Shown here piece by piece: positions 9,420-19,311 of a stretch of DNA of 64,000 nt. Origin of the DNA: Radicibacter daui (lineage in GTDB: Bacteria; Pseudomonadota; Alphaproteobacteria; Radicibacterales; Radicibacteraceae); NCBI GenBank assembly GCA_030657355.1, contig CP131056.1, positions 823,001-887,000 of the forward strand, read 5' to 3'. Each line of letters starts with the position of its first letter. Position 1 is the first letter of the stretch. The notes below the pieces were generated by a model. That model was not told where the DNA came from. It worked only from the letters and a program-made list of their open reading frames with translations, and did no database searches. Made by a program: the position numbers and the translations under genes.

Positions 9420-9471
9420 GCTCGGGCGACTTTCGCCGGCCTCCCCTGAGGCCCGGCGGACATGAATAGGC

Positions 9472-9508
9472 AAAACGGGGACGCGCCAGTCGCGGCCCCG
9501 TTTTGTTA
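9472..9508 (+). terminator. Intrinsic terminator after rpmA
   Basis: AAAACGGGG (9472-9480) pairs with CCCCGTTTT (9496-9504), with CGCG/CGCG pairing possible inside, and the right arm runs into TTTTGTTATT. This should end the rplU-rpmA transcript before obg. Confidence 0.75.
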
Positions 9509-9525
9509 TTCTCGGGATATGCTAA

Positions 9526-10686
<1,161 letters not shown>

Positions 10687-10875
10687 GCCTTCCGGCTTTC
10701 GCGGCCCGACGGCATTCAGGCCCCGCCGGAGGCCCTCCGGGACATCCCGCCTCTCGACGCCGTCTTGTTTCGCGGGCATGTTCCGCCAGCGGTGGCCTTG
10801 CCGCCTCTTTGCCCTCGATACGAGGGCCGGGGAGGGGCAGGCGCGCCGGATGAGACAGACGGAAGTATTTGGAAA

Positions 10876-12090
10876 ATGGCCCCCTATCGTGGAGATACCG
10901 CTCCTGCCGCAGCCGATCCTGCTGTCAGCACCGGAGCCCTGCTGCCGCCCGATGCCGAGGGGATAAGCCATGTCCTGCCACGCCTTGCCGATGCGCGCCG
11001 CCTGATCATCAAGATCGGCTCGGCCCTGCTGGTGGATGGCAAGACGCACCAGATCAGGCGCGAATGGCTGGATGCGCTGGCGGACGATGTCGCCGCGCTC
11101 AAGGCCCGCGGGGTGGAGGTTGCCATCGTCACCTCCGGCTCCATCGCCGTCGGGCGGGAGCATCTGGGCCTTACCGGCCGGGTGCTGAAGCTGGAGGAAA
11201 AGCAGGCTGCCGCCGCCACCGGCCAGATTCGCCTTGCCCATGCCTATCAGGAAACGCTCGCCCGCCACGGCATCACCGTGGCGCAGGTGCTGCTGACCAT
11301 TGACGATACCGAGGAGCGGCGCCGCCACCTCAATGCGCGCGCCACCATCTCCACCCTGCTCGGTCTCGGCGCCGTGCCGATCATCAACGAGAACGATACG
11401 GTCGCGACCTCGGAGATTCGCTTTGGCGATAATGATCGCCTCGCCGCCCGCGTCGGGCAGATGATCTCCGCCGATACGCTCGTTCTGCTGTCGGATATCG
11501 ACGGGCTCTACACCGCCGATCCGCGCAAGGATCCGGATGCCCGCCACCTGCCGGTCATCCAGATGCTGACGCCGGAGATCGAGGCGATGGCCGGCGAGCC
11601 GCCGCCCGGTTACAGCTCCGGCGGCATGGTCACCAAGATCGCCGCCGCCCGTATCGCCACGGCTGCCGGCAGCCGCATGCTGATCGCCAATGGCCACCGC
11701 ATGAACCCGCTCTCCGCGCTGGAGACGGGGGAGGCGAAATGTAGCTGGTTTCTGCCGCAGGCCAACCCGCTCACCGCCCGCAAGCGCTGGATCGCCGGCC
11801 ATGTCAGCCCAGCCGGTTCGGTGGTGGTGGATGACGGTGCCGTCAAGGCGCTCGCCGCCGGCAAGTCGCTGTTGCCCGCCGGTGTGGTGGCGGTGGAAGG
11901 CGGTTTCGAGCGCGGCGATGCCATCCTCGTGCGCAGCCGCTCCGGCCAGGTGTTGGGGCGCGGCCTCAGCGCCTATAGCGCCGCCGATGCCCGTCTCCTC
12001 CTTGGCCGCCGCTCCGGCGAGATCGAAGGTCTTCTCGGCTATCGCGGCCGCGACGAGCTCATCCACCGCGACGACCTGGTGCTGGATTGA
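10876..12090 (+). CDS. proB: Glutamate 5-kinase
   Basis: Catalyses the first step of proline synthesis, ATP-dependent phosphorylation of glutamate. An amino-acid-kinase domain spans ~35-290 ([60 protein letters not shown]), followed by a C-terminal PUA domain (from about [20 protein letters not shown]). ATG 10876 was chosen over 10765, which would add a low-complexity leader; a GGAA element lies just upstream. At 404 aa it is longer than E. coli ProB because of an N-terminal tail of ~30 residues. proA lies 4.2 kb downstream, separated by inserted genes. Confidence 0.93.
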   Translation: MAPYRGDTAPAAADPAVSTGALLPPDAEGISHVLPRLADARRLIIKIGSALLVDGKTHQIRREWLDALADDVAALKARGVEVAIVTSGSIAVGREHLGLTGRVLKLEEKQAAAATGQIRLAHAYQETLARHGITVAQVLLTIDDTEERRRHLNARATISTLLGLGAVPIINENDTVATSEIRFGDNDRLAARVGQMISADTLVLLSDIDGLYTADPRKDPDARHLPVIQMLTPEIEAMAGEPPPGYSSGGMVTKIAAARIATAAGSRMLIANGHRMNPLSALETGEAKCSWFLPQANPLTARKRWIAGHVSPAGSVVVDDGAVKALAAGKSLLPAGVVAVEGGFERGDAILVRSRSGQVLGRGLSAYSAADARLLLGRRSGEIEGLLGYRGRDELIHRDDLVLD

Positions 12091-12095
12091 AATTT

Positions 12096-12118
12096 CCTTC
12101 CCCATGAATGGGGAAAGG
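12096..12118. repeat. Short palindrome after proB
   Basis: CCTTCCCC/GGGGAAAGG flank a 6-base loop just after the proB stop. It has no T-tract on the plus strand. Its TTCCCC...GGGGAA arms resemble the hairpins at the ends of the repeat at 14852-14983, so it may be a remnant of the same intergenic repeat family, or a processed 3' end. Confidence 0.4.
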
Positions 12119-12241
12119 GCAGGCCGCACAGCTTTCGGGCATCCTGCCCATTTTCTGGCGCAGCGTTTTGGATGGCGAAACGCCCAAGTCCTTGAGAATT
12201 CAGTGTCCCGTCTCTGGCACGCCCGTTGCTGATAAGGAAAA

Positions 12242-12296
12242 GAGAGTAGAAGCGGTCAGGGCTGCCCGCCTTTGGTGGAGCCGTCCGGGACATTGC
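12242..12296 (+). promoter_or_regulatory. Candidate NMT1-type (xanthine) riboswitch, copy 1
   Basis: A 55-base leader element ends 34 bases before the deaminase start. It carries GAGTAGAAGC (12242-12251), GTCAG (12253-12257) and CATTGCTC (12289-12296). GAG/CTC can form a closing helix and GGC/GCC plus CCGCC/GGTGG an inner hairpin, leaving two internal loops that hold the conserved bases. The same blocks in the same order recur at 13751-13809 before the next gene, while the inner hairpin differs in sequence but stays paired. Recurrence before two adjacent, apparently purine-related genes suggests a ligand-binding RNA; the layout agrees with what I recall of the NMT1 class that senses xanthine and uric acid. 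This is not verified against a covariance model. Confidence 0.5.
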
Positions 12297-12330
12297 TCGG
12301 CAAACGATCCCTTTATGATCGAGGTGTCCG

Positions 12331-13719
12331 GTGCCGCCTTCTTCTTTGCCTTCTGGCGATTTTCTCGTGACCAATGCCGTCGGCATCCTCACCGGCCTTC
12401 CCGGTGTAGCGGCCCGTACCAGCGGCGCCATCCGTGTAATCGCCGGCAAGATCGCCGAAATCGGGGCTCTTTCGCCCCGATCCGGCGAGAAGATTGTGGA
12501 TGCTTCCGGCTGCGTGGTAACGCCCGGTCTCATCAACACCCATCACCATCTCTTCCAGAGTGTGCTGAAGGCGATTCCGGAGGGGCTGAACGAGGCACTC
12601 GCCCGCTGGCTGCGCCTTGTGCCCTATAGCTACTGGCACAGGCTGGATGAGGAGGCGATGCGCCTTGCCGCCACCATTGGCCTTGCCGAACTGGCGCTCT
12701 CCGGAGCCACCACGGTGGCGGACCATCACTACATCTATTCCCCGCATTATGATTTTGACCCCAACGAGATCCTGTTCGAGGTGGCGGAAAAGTTCGGCCT
12801 GCGCTTTGTGCTGGCGCGCGGCGGGGCTACCAAGGGGCGCAATTTTGATGATGGCCGCTCCATCCCGCTGCCGACAGAGCCGGTAGCGCAGATGCTGAAG
12901 GCGGTGGAGGCGGCGGCAAAGCGCTGGCATGACCCGGCGCCGGACGCCATGCGGCGGGTGGTAATGGCCCTGACGACACCGACCTTCTCGCTGGAAGAGG
13001 CAGAGCTGAAGGAGATTGCCGCCGGTGCCCGTGCCATGGGCCTCCGGCTGCATTCTCACCTGTCTGAAAACATGGACTATGTCGACTACACGCTCGGCCG
13101 CTACGGCAAGCGCCCGGTCCATTGGCTCGCCGGGCACGACTGGCTGGGGCCGGATGTGTGGTTTGCCCATCTGGTGGAGTGCGATCCTTCCGAAGTGGCA
13201 CTGCTGGCAGAAACCGGCACCGGCATGGCGCATTGCCCGCAGGCCAATGCCCGTCTCGGCTCCGGCATCGCCCCGGCCGATGTCCTCTTCAAGGCCGGCG
13301 GCGCGGTTTCCCTTGCGGTGGATGGCGCAGCGGCCAACGAGGCGGCGGATATGATAAGCGCGCTCTACAGCGCCTTTTCCCTGCACCGCGCCGGCAAGGG
13401 CGTCAGCGCGGTTGCGGCGGAGGAGGTGCTCAGCTGGGCGACAGCCGGCGGCGCGCGGGTGCTGGGCATGGAGGCTATCGGCACCATCGAGCCCGGCAAG
13501 GCGGCTGATCTCGCGCTCTTCGATCTCTCCCACCCGCGTTATCTCGGCCAGCATGACCGGCTGGTGGGGCCGGTCATCTCCGGCGGCGCAGCGTTTCTGA
13601 AGGCAAGTTTTGTCGCCGGCCGCCCGGTGGTGGAAGAGGGCCGCATCCCCTGGCTCGATATGGAGCAGCTGGCCGCCGATGCCGTGCGGGTTACCGCCCG
13701 TATCGCGGCGGCAGCCTGA
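12331..13719 (+). CDS. 8-oxoguanine deaminase-type amidohydrolase
   Basis: Metal-dependent amidohydrolase of the TRZ/ATZ-guanine deaminase group, best match 8-oxoguanine deaminase (8-oxoguanine to uric acid plus ammonia). Features of the 462-aa protein are metal ligands H71-x-H73 in TPGLINTHHH, a conserved loop GATTVADHHY, a further ligand in HSHLSE (~240), and an Asp near residue 330 in SLAVDGAAANEA. The start is a GTG at 12331 with GAGGTG just upstream. Related enzymes act on hydroxyatrazines or N-formimino compounds, so the substrate is inferred. The candidate xanthine-responsive leader in front and the oxygenase behind support a purine substrate. The gene lies on the plus strand between proB and proA. 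Confidence 0.78.
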   Translation: MPPSSLPSGDFLVTNAVGILTGLPGVAARTSGAIRVIAGKIAEIGALSPRSGEKIVDASGCVVTPGLINTHHHLFQSVLKAIPEGLNEALARWLRLVPYSYWHRLDEEAMRLAATIGLAELALSGATTVADHHYIYSPHYDFDPNEILFEVAEKFGLRFVLARGGATKGRNFDDGRSIPLPTEPVAQMLKAVEAAAKRWHDPAPDAMRRVVMALTTPTFSLEEAELKEIAAGARAMGLRLHSHLSENMDYVDYTLGRYGKRPVHWLAGHDWLGPDVWFAHLVECDPSEVALLAETGTGMAHCPQANARLGSGIAPADVLFKAGGAVSLAVDGAAANEAADMISALYSAFSLHRAGKGVSAVAAEEVLSWATAGGARVLGMEAIGTIEPGKAADLALFDLSHPRYLGQHDRLVGPVISGGAAFLKASFVAGRPVVEEGRIPWLDMEQLAADAVRVTARIAAAA

Positions 13720-13750
13720 AGGGCAGGGCGGCAGATGGTTTCGCAAATCC

Positions 13751-13809
13751 GGAGTAGAAGCAGTCAGCGCGGCGGGCAGAATGTTTCCCCCCGCGTCGGT
13801 CATTGCTCC
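13751..13809 (+). promoter_or_regulatory. Candidate NMT1-type (xanthine) riboswitch, copy 2
   Basis: The second copy of the leader lies 55 bases before the oxygenase start. GGAG (13751-13754) pairs with CTCC (13806-13809) as the closing helix; GTAGAAGC, GTCAGCG and CATTGCTC are conserved relative to copy 1. The inner stem is GCGGG (13772-13776) with CCCGC (13790-13794), different in sequence from copy 1 but again able to pair, which is covariation-like support for an RNA fold. Confidence 0.5.
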
Positions 13810-13863
13810 TTCAACCGGCCAAAGGTTTTGGTGCCTGCGGCCACCCCGATGGAGACGTTACCC

Positions 13864-14847
13864 ATGACGACTGACATGAAAGAAGTGGCGCGCGAGCGCA
13901 CCTATGGCGGCCTCGGCGGCACCCGCGAACGCTCGGTGCCCCGCATCGACATGAGCGATTTTGAAGCCCGCAAGGCCGGGATCGCCGACCAGCTGTGGGC
14001 GGCGGCCACCGAAATCGGCTTTTTCCAGCTCATCAACCACGGCATTCCGCAAAGCCAGATCGACGAAGCCTTTCTGCTGTGCGAGCGATTCTTCGATCTG
14101 CCGCAGGAGGTGAAAGCCGGCATGCCGCTCATCCGCGGCACCAATGCCGGCTGGGAATATATGTCCCAGGTGCGCCCCTCCACCGGCACGGCGGATCGCA
14201 AGGAGAGTTACCAGATCACCCTGCCGCGCATGAAGGACCTCTGGCCGGGCGAAGCACTACCGGGCTTCAAGGCCATCATGCTGGCTTTCGAGCGGGCCAA
14301 CTGGGCGCTCGGCATGAAGGTGCTCTCCTGCTTTGCCCTGAAACTCGGTTTTGCCGAGGATGCCTTTACCGACTGGCATGATCCGCTGTCGCCGGAATAC
14401 CAGTCGACCTTGCGCCTTTTGCATTACCTGCCGATGGAAAATGCCAAGCCTGAGGATTTTTCGGCCTGGCGGGCGGGCGCCCATACGGATTTTGACTGCC
14501 TGACCTTGCTGCACCAGCGCCCCGGCCAGGGCGGGTTGCAGCTCTGCCCGGGCAAGGACGCGGCGAGCGGTGAACTGGAATGGACGGATGTGGAACCGGC
14601 GCCAGGCCTCATCACCTGCAATATCGGCGACATGCTGATGCGCTGGAGCGATGACCAGCTGCTCTCTACCCTTCACCGCGTGCGCATGCCGCATCCGGAT
14701 GAATATCTGGGCCCGCGTTATTCCATGCCCTTCTTCTGCCAGGCCAACCGCGACGCGGTGATCGAAGGGCCGGGCAAGCTCTACGACCCCATCACCGCCC
14801 ATGATTACCTGCAGCAGCGCATCGCGGCCAATTTCGCGAAGAAGTGA
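13864..14847 (+). CDS. Isopenicillin N synthase-like Fe(II)/2-oxoglutarate oxygenase
   Basis: A 327-aa member of the DIOX_N / 2OG-FeII_Oxy family of soluble hydroxylases. The N-terminal part shows the family motif IGFFQLINHGIP. The iron facial triad is visible as H206-x-D208 in AHTDFD and a distal His near 270 in STLHRVRMP; the 2-oxoglutarate-binding Arg is in RYSMPFF (~285). ATG 13864 has GGAGA upstream; a start at 13735 would read through the leader RNA. The substrate is unknown. Its own copy of the purine-type leader and the adjacent 8-oxoguanine deaminase suggest a role in oxidising a purine or a breakdown product, but this is inference. Confidence 0.85.
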   Translation: MTTDMKEVARERTYGGLGGTRERSVPRIDMSDFEARKAGIADQLWAAATEIGFFQLINHGIPQSQIDEAFLLCERFFDLPQEVKAGMPLIRGTNAGWEYMSQVRPSTGTADRKESYQITLPRMKDLWPGEALPGFKAIMLAFERANWALGMKVLSCFALKLGFAEDAFTDWHDPLSPEYQSTLRLLHYLPMENAKPEDFSAWRAGAHTDFDCLTLLHQRPGQGGLQLCPGKDAASGELEWTDVEPAPGLITCNIGDMLMRWSDDQLLSTLHRVRMPHPDEYLGPRYSMPFFCQANRDAVIEGPGKLYDPITAHDYLQQRIAANFAKK

Positions 14848-14851
14848 ACAT

Positions 14852-14983
14852 CCTTCCCCGTTCCGGGGAAGGTGGCTGAAAGCCGGATGGGGTAATGAAT
14901 CGCAGCTCTTACAGGCCTTCGCCGGATAGAGACTTCATTACCCCCACCGGCCCTTCGGGCCCGCCTCCCCGAATTGGGGAGGC
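14852..14983. repeat. MITE/REP-like composite palindromic repeat
   Basis: The intergenic space is almost filled by a nested palindrome. There is an outer hairpin CCTTCCCC..GGGGAAGG at 14852-14872 and another CCTCCCC..GGGGAGG at 14964-14982. Between them are long arms GGGGTAATGAA (14889-14899) and TTCATTACCCC (14934-14944), plus GGCCCTTCGGGCC. The element looks like a short non-autonomous or REP-type repeat. It could also stop transcription from both flanking genes, which converge here. Confidence 0.6.
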
Positions 14984-14991
14984 TGATTTTC

Positions 14992-16104
14992 TCAGAACGG
15001 GTCGACCGGCTTAAGTCGCTTCAGCCAGCCATCCACCGTGCTGGCGATGCGGGAAAGCTCGCCATCGCCCTGGCCCACCATTGGCACCTCCAGGCTGTCG
15101 ATCAGCTCGTGATGCGCATCGAGGAATCTCAGTCGTGCGCCGCCGCTGGCGGGAGGGCGGGAGAGATCATTTTCGGTGTGGTTGATCATCAGGCAGGCGA
15201 TCTGCCGCTGGGTCAGCCGGTCCATGTGGGAGTGCAGGCGTTCGCTGGCGGTCGCCACATTGGCGCCGAGGCTCGGGTCATCGACGTCGGCATTGGTTTC
15301 CACCACCAGCGTTGGGCGTTTGATCGCCCCGATAAGGGCGGAGAGTTCACGCGGGTTGAAATCCACCACCCGCACGCCGCCGCGCAGATTGCAGGCCCGT
15401 GCGGCGCCGCGCACTTTCTCGCGGTCGATCTCCATCTGCCCATGGCCGGTCTCGCCGTCACCGGCGGTGTGGCCGCTCGCCGCCTGTTCGCTCCAGCCGA
15501 GATAGAGGCGGGCATGGTTTTGCAGATCGGCAAGCTTGAGGCGCGGGTCGAAGACCAGGCTTTCATCCATCAGCTTCTTGCCGCCGACAACCAGCGCCAC
15601 CTGCACGGCGTCGAACGGTACGGAGACGGCGCGCGGCTGGTTGGAGACGGCATTGACCCGCAGCACCGGCAGGCGACCGGCAACGGCCTTCACCGTTTCC
15701 TGGCACAGGGTGCGGATGAACTTGCCAATGGCGGCATCCTCGCCGGGTTTCGCAAAGTCAAAATTATAGCTCACCAGCAGCAGCGGGCGCGGCGAGCGGG
15801 AGAGCAGCAGCGTTATCTCGGCGGCGCTGAAGCCGGCAAGCGCAGGAGAGGGGCTGCCGGCGAGGGTCTTCAGTGCCTCGGCGATGCGGCTCTCGTCCGG
15901 CGGTACGGCCTCTTCATAGGGCTCATCATCCGCATCGCTGCCGATGGTCCAGTCATCCACTCCGGTGCTGAGCGGTGTCTCCACCGGAATCGGGGCAGCG
16001 GCAGGCGCCGCCGGCTTTATCTTGTCGAGCGGGCTCGGCAGCGACTCAAAATCCGCCAGCATGGCGTCGATATCCAGAAACGACTCGTCTTTAGTGCCAA
16101 CCAC
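14992..16104 (-). CDS. Hypothetical protein (370 aa)
   Basis: I do not recognise this protein. It starts with GTG at 16104 behind a purine-rich GGGGGGGA ribosome site. Residues ~1-90 are acidic and Pro/Ala-rich and probably disordered (LDKIKPAAPAAAPIPVETP). The rest alternates hydrophobic strands and helices (RPLLLVSYNFDFA, ALVVGGKKLMDESL, PTLVVETNADVDDPS, QIACLMINHTENDL), suggesting a Rossmann- or flavodoxin-like alpha/beta fold without a P-loop. There is no signal peptide or membrane segment. It is a single gene convergent with the oxygenase and divergent from proA. Confidence 0.7.
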   Translation of the reverse strand: MVGTKDESFLDIDAMLADFESLPSPLDKIKPAAPAAAPIPVETPLSTGVDDWTIGSDADDEPYEEAVPPDESRIAEALKTLAGSPSPALAGFSAAEITLLLSRSPRPLLLVSYNFDFAKPGEDAAIGKFIRTLCQETVKAVAGRLPVLRVNAVSNQPRAVSVPFDAVQVALVVGGKKLMDESLVFDPRLKLADLQNHARLYLGWSEQAASGHTAGDGETGHGQMEIDREKVRGAARACNLRGGVRVVDFNPRELSALIGAIKRPTLVVETNADVDDPSLGANVATASERLHSHMDRLTQRQIACLMINHTENDLSRPPASGGARLRFLDAHHELIDSLEVPMVGQGDGELSRIASTVDGWLKRLKPVDPF

Positions 16105-16286
16105 CGCTCTATCCCCCCCCGGTTCCTGCAGGCCGGCTTCCCGTTTGCGGGTCGGCCGGTCCTGCGCGCGCCTAAATGGCTTTCGGGCACCTACCTGTGA
16201 GCGAACGCCTTGCGTGCCGCCCGATGCGGGTCATAGTGTACCGCCGGAATTACTGACCCATTGTTAAAGAAACGGATCGGTCGCCA

Positions 16287-17585
16287 GTGTCTTCGCTTGC
16301 CCAGCTCCAGCCGGCCTCCGGCACCCATGATACCCTGGCCGCACAAATGCGGGCGCTGGGTGTTGCCGCGCGCGAGGCTGCGGCCGGGCTTGCCCTTGCC
16401 GATGCCGCCACCAAGAACAAGGCACTCCATGCCGCCGCCGCCGCGATCCGCGCCAGGGCAGCGATGATCCTGGAGGCGAGCCGGCGTGAGGTGGAAAGTG
16501 CCCGGGCCCGCAGTCTGGGCGCTGCCCTCATCGACCGGCTGGAACTCACGCCGTCCCGTATCGAAGCGATGGCCACCGGCCTTGAAGAAGTCGCTGCCCT
16601 GCCGGACCCCGTCGGCGATGTGATTGCCGAATGGGACCGGCCCAATGGCCTTAACATCCAGCGCGTGCGTGTGCCGCTCGGCGTCATTGCCATCATCTAC
16701 GAATCGCGCCCGAACGTCACGGCCGATGCCGGTGGGCTGTGCCTCAAGTCGGGCAATGCCGCCATCCTGCGCGGCGGGTCGGAAAGTTTCGAGACCTCCG
16801 GCCTTATCGCAGCCTGCCTGCGCGAAGGCCTTGCCGCTGCCGGCCTGCCGGAAGCGTCGATCCAGCAGGTGCCTACGACGGACCGTGCGGCGGTTGGCGA
16901 ACTGCTGCGCATGGATGAGTTCGTCGACGTCGTGGTGCCGCGTGGCGGTCGTTCGCTGATCGAGCGTGTGGCTGCAGAAAGCCGCGTGCCGGTCTTCAAG
17001 CATCTGGATGGTATTTGCCACGTCTATGTGCATGAAAGTGCCGATGCCGCCATGGCGCGCGACGTCATCGTCAATGCCAAGCTGCGCCGCACCGGCGTAT
17101 GCGGTTCGGCCGAAACATTGCTGGTCGACCGCAAGGTGGCGGCGAGCCATCTGCCCGGCATCCTCGCCGCTCTTATCGACCGGGGCTGCGAAATCCGGGG
17201 AGATGCGGAAGTCATGGCGCTGGAGCCGCGCTCCCTTGCCGCGACGGAAGCGGACTGGAGCACCGAATATCTCGACGCCATCATTTCCGTGAAGCTGGTG
17301 GATGGGGTGGCGGAGGCGGTCGCCCATATCAACCGTTATGGCAGCCACCATACCGAGAGCATCCTTGCGGCCGATCCGGCGGCGGTGGAGGCCTTCTTCA
17401 ACGGGGTGGACAGCGCCATCCTGCTGCATAATGCCTCTACCCAGTTTGCCGATGGCGGCGAGTTCGGTATGGGCGCGGAAATCGGCATTTCCACCGGAAA
17501 GTTGCATGCGCGCGGGCCGGTGGGGGCAGAGCAGCTCACGAGCTACAAGTACCTCGTGCGCGGCTCCGGCCAGTGCCGTCCGTAA
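16287..17585 (+). CDS. proA: Glutamate-5-semialdehyde dehydrogenase
   Basis: Second proline-synthesis enzyme: NADPH-dependent reduction of glutamyl-5-phosphate to the semialdehyde. The 432-aa aldehyde-dehydrogenase-fold protein shows [17 protein letters not shown], the nucleotide region [13 protein letters not shown] and the active-site Cys in [13 protein letters not shown]. The start is GTG 16287. nadD begins inside its 3' end (13-base overlap), so proA-nadD-rsfS-rlmH probably form one operon. The separation from proB by inserted genes is noted elsewhere. Confidence 0.96.
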   Translation: MSSLAQLQPASGTHDTLAAQMRALGVAAREAAAGLALADAATKNKALHAAAAAIRARAAMILEASRREVESARARSLGAALIDRLELTPSRIEAMATGLEEVAALPDPVGDVIAEWDRPNGLNIQRVRVPLGVIAIIYESRPNVTADAGGLCLKSGNAAILRGGSESFETSGLIAACLREGLAAAGLPEASIQQVPTTDRAAVGELLRMDEFVDVVVPRGGRSLIERVAAESRVPVFKHLDGICHVYVHESADAAMARDVIVNAKLRRTGVCGSAETLLVDRKVAASHLPGILAALIDRGCEIRGDAEVMALEPRSLAATEADWSTEYLDAIISVKLVDGVAEAVAHINRYGSHHTESILAADPAAVEAFFNGVDSAILLHNASTQFADGGEFGMGAEIGISTGKLHARGPVGAEQLTSYKYLVRGSGQCRP

Positions 17586-18256
17586 CCTTCCCGGCGCGCC
17601 CTTCCTTGGGGACCTCTTCCTTGCCGGCGGGCGATATCAATCCGCGCGCGGGCCGCGCGCTGGATGGCCTCACCATCGGTCTGCTCGGCGGCAGCTTCAA
17701 TCCGGCGCATGAAGGCCATCTGGCCATCAGCCATGAAGCGCTGACCCGGCTCGGGCTCGACCGGTTGTGGTGGATGGTGTCGCCCGGCAATCCGCTGAAG
17801 TCCGGCCAGTTCATGCTGCCGATGGCCGACCGGGTGGCCGCCGCCCGGGCTGTTGCCGGGGCTGACCGGCGAATCACCGTGACTGGAATAGAGGCTGAAC
17901 TCGGCACCCGCTACACGGCTGACACGCTGGAAGCGCTCGCCCGCCGGTTTCCGCGCGTCACCTTCATCTGGCTGATGGGGGCCGATAATCTGGCACAAAT
18001 GCCACGCTGGGCGCGCTGGCAGAGCATCTTTACCAGTACCCGTGTTGCAGTGATGGCGCGGGCTCCCTACACTATTGGCGCTTTGGGCGGAAAAGCCGCC
18101 CGACGTTTCGCGCGGAGCAGAATACCGGCAGGCAAAGCCGGACTGCTGGCGAAGCAGAAGGTGCCGGCCTGGGTGTTCCTGCCCATCCCGCTGCATCCGG
18201 CTTCCGCCACCGCAATCAGGGCCGGATGGTCGCCTCGCCGAGGCGGGTCCGGTTAG
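17573..18256 (+). CDS. nadD: Nicotinate-nucleotide adenylyltransferase
   Basis: Makes deamido-NAD from nicotinate mononucleotide and ATP in NAD biosynthesis. The nucleotidyltransferase motif [12 protein letters not shown] is near residue 39 and the second ATP-binding motif appears as SATAIRAG near the end. The start is GTG 17573, overlapping proA; an internal start closer to residue 30 is possible since the first ~30 residues are not conserved in type. At 227 aa it is of usual length. The nadD-rsfS-rlmH order is widespread in Alphaproteobacteria. Confidence 0.92.
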   Translation: MPSVTFPARPSLGTSSLPAGDINPRAGRALDGLTIGLLGGSFNPAHEGHLAISHEALTRLGLDRLWWMVSPGNPLKSGQFMLPMADRVAAARAVAGADRRITVTGIEAELGTRYTADTLEALARRFPRVTFIWLMGADNLAQMPRWARWQSIFTSTRVAVMARAPYTIGALGGKAARRFARSRIPAGKAGLLAKQKVPAWVFLPIPLHPASATAIRAGWSPRRGGSG

Positions 18257-18266
18257 CCAACCTCGG

Positions 18267-18683
18267 ATGAGTATTATACAAACCTTGACCGACCACGATC
18301 CCGCGCCCCGGTCTCGCCCCCTCCCTGGCCAGCATGGCGAAGACTATCTCGCCGTCGTCATGGCAACGCTGGAGACCAACAAGGCCGAGGATGTCGTCAC
18401 CATCGATCTGCGGGGCAAGACCAGCATCGCCGATCACATGGTCATCTGCTCTGCCACTTCCTCCCGCGCCGTGGCCGCTATTGCCGGCCATATCGAGATG
18501 AAGCTCAAGGAGCATGGCTGCACCTGGCTGAAGGTCGAAGGTCTGCCGCAGGCGGACTGGGTGCTGATCGATGCCGGTGACGTGATCGTGCATTTGTTCC
18601 GCCCGGAAGTGCGCGAGTTCTACAACATCGAAAAGATGTGGGGTGTTGCCGGTCCGGTTCGTCCGGTCGCCGCCGACGCCTGA
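18267..18683 (+). CDS. rsfS: Ribosomal silencing factor RsfS
   Basis: Binds L14 and blocks joining of ribosomal subunits under starvation. The conserved core is visible: LETNKAEDVVTIDLRGKTSIADHMVI (seen from about residue 34), GCTWLKVEGL and WVLIDAGDVIVHLFRPEVREFYNIE. I start at ATG 18267 (138 aa), 11 bases after nadD, because the upstream reading of this frame only mirrors nadD. The ribosome site is weak, so translational coupling is likely. It is the former iojap/YbeB family. Confidence 0.93.
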   Translation: MSIIQTLTDHDPAPRSRPLPGQHGEDYLAVVMATLETNKAEDVVTIDLRGKTSIADHMVICSATSSRAVAAIAGHIEMKLKEHGCTWLKVEGLPQADWVLIDAGDVIVHLFRPEVREFYNIEKMWGVAGPVRPVAADA

Positions 18684-18696
18684 GCTTCCTTTCCCG

Positions 18697-19158
18697 ATGC
18701 GTGTGACCATAGCCGCTGTGGGCCGGATGAAAAACGGCCCGCAGCGTTTGCTTTTTGACGAGTATACCGGCCGGCTCGGCTGGCCGCTCACCTTGCGCGA
18801 AATTGACATCCGCAAGCGCCTTTCCCCGGCGGAGCTGACGCGCGCCGAAGGCGAAGCGCTGCTGGAGGCGGTACCGGCCGGCGCCCGCATCGTGGTGATG
18901 GACGAGCGCGGGCGCAGCCTGCCCAGTTCCGATTTTGCCCGCACCCTCGGCCGCTGGCAGGAGGAAGGAGCGGGAGAGGTCGCCTTCCTTATTGGCGGGG
19001 CGGATGGGCACAGCGATGCTGTGCGCTCGCGCGCCTCGCTTCTGCTCTCATTCGGTGCCGCCACCTGGCCGCACATGCTTGCCCGCGTCATGCTGGCCGA
19101 GCAGATTTACCGGGCTCAGCAGATCCTCGCCGGTCACCCCTACCACCGCGAAGGTTGA
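18697..19158 (+). CDS. rlmH: 23S rRNA (pseudouridine-1915-N3)-methyltransferase
   Basis: SPOUT-family methyltransferase modifying helix 69 of 23S rRNA. The start MRVTIAAVGRMK at 18697, the knot region FLIGGADGHSDAVRSRA and the C-terminal LARVMLAEQIYRAQQILAGHPYHR are diagnostic. At 153 aa it is of standard length. It begins 13 bases after rsfS and is probably the last gene of the proA-nadD-rsfS-rlmH operon. Confidence 0.95.
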   Translation: MRVTIAAVGRMKNGPQRLLFDEYTGRLGWPLTLREIDIRKRLSPAELTRAEGEALLEAVPAGARIVVMDERGRSLPSSDFARTLGRWQEEGAGEVAFLIGGADGHSDAVRSRASLLLSFGAATWPHMLARVMLAEQIYRAQQILAGHPYHREG

Positions 19159-19311
19159 AAAGGCCGCCCTCCCGGCCCCATGGGACACAATATGTCGCAT
19201 CGGGCAGGCTTTCCGATGCGGAATACGCCTTTAGAAGGTTGATGCGGGAGCTGTAGCCGGCCATATACACGGCTTCGGCTTTTTCAAGAATTCAGGCGGT
19301 CGGGAGGTTCG

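Noticed and set aside
12108-12629. Plus-strand frame over the deaminase leader and start
   Set aside because: It would read through the structured leader and conflicts with the deaminase frame, which has metal-binding motifs.
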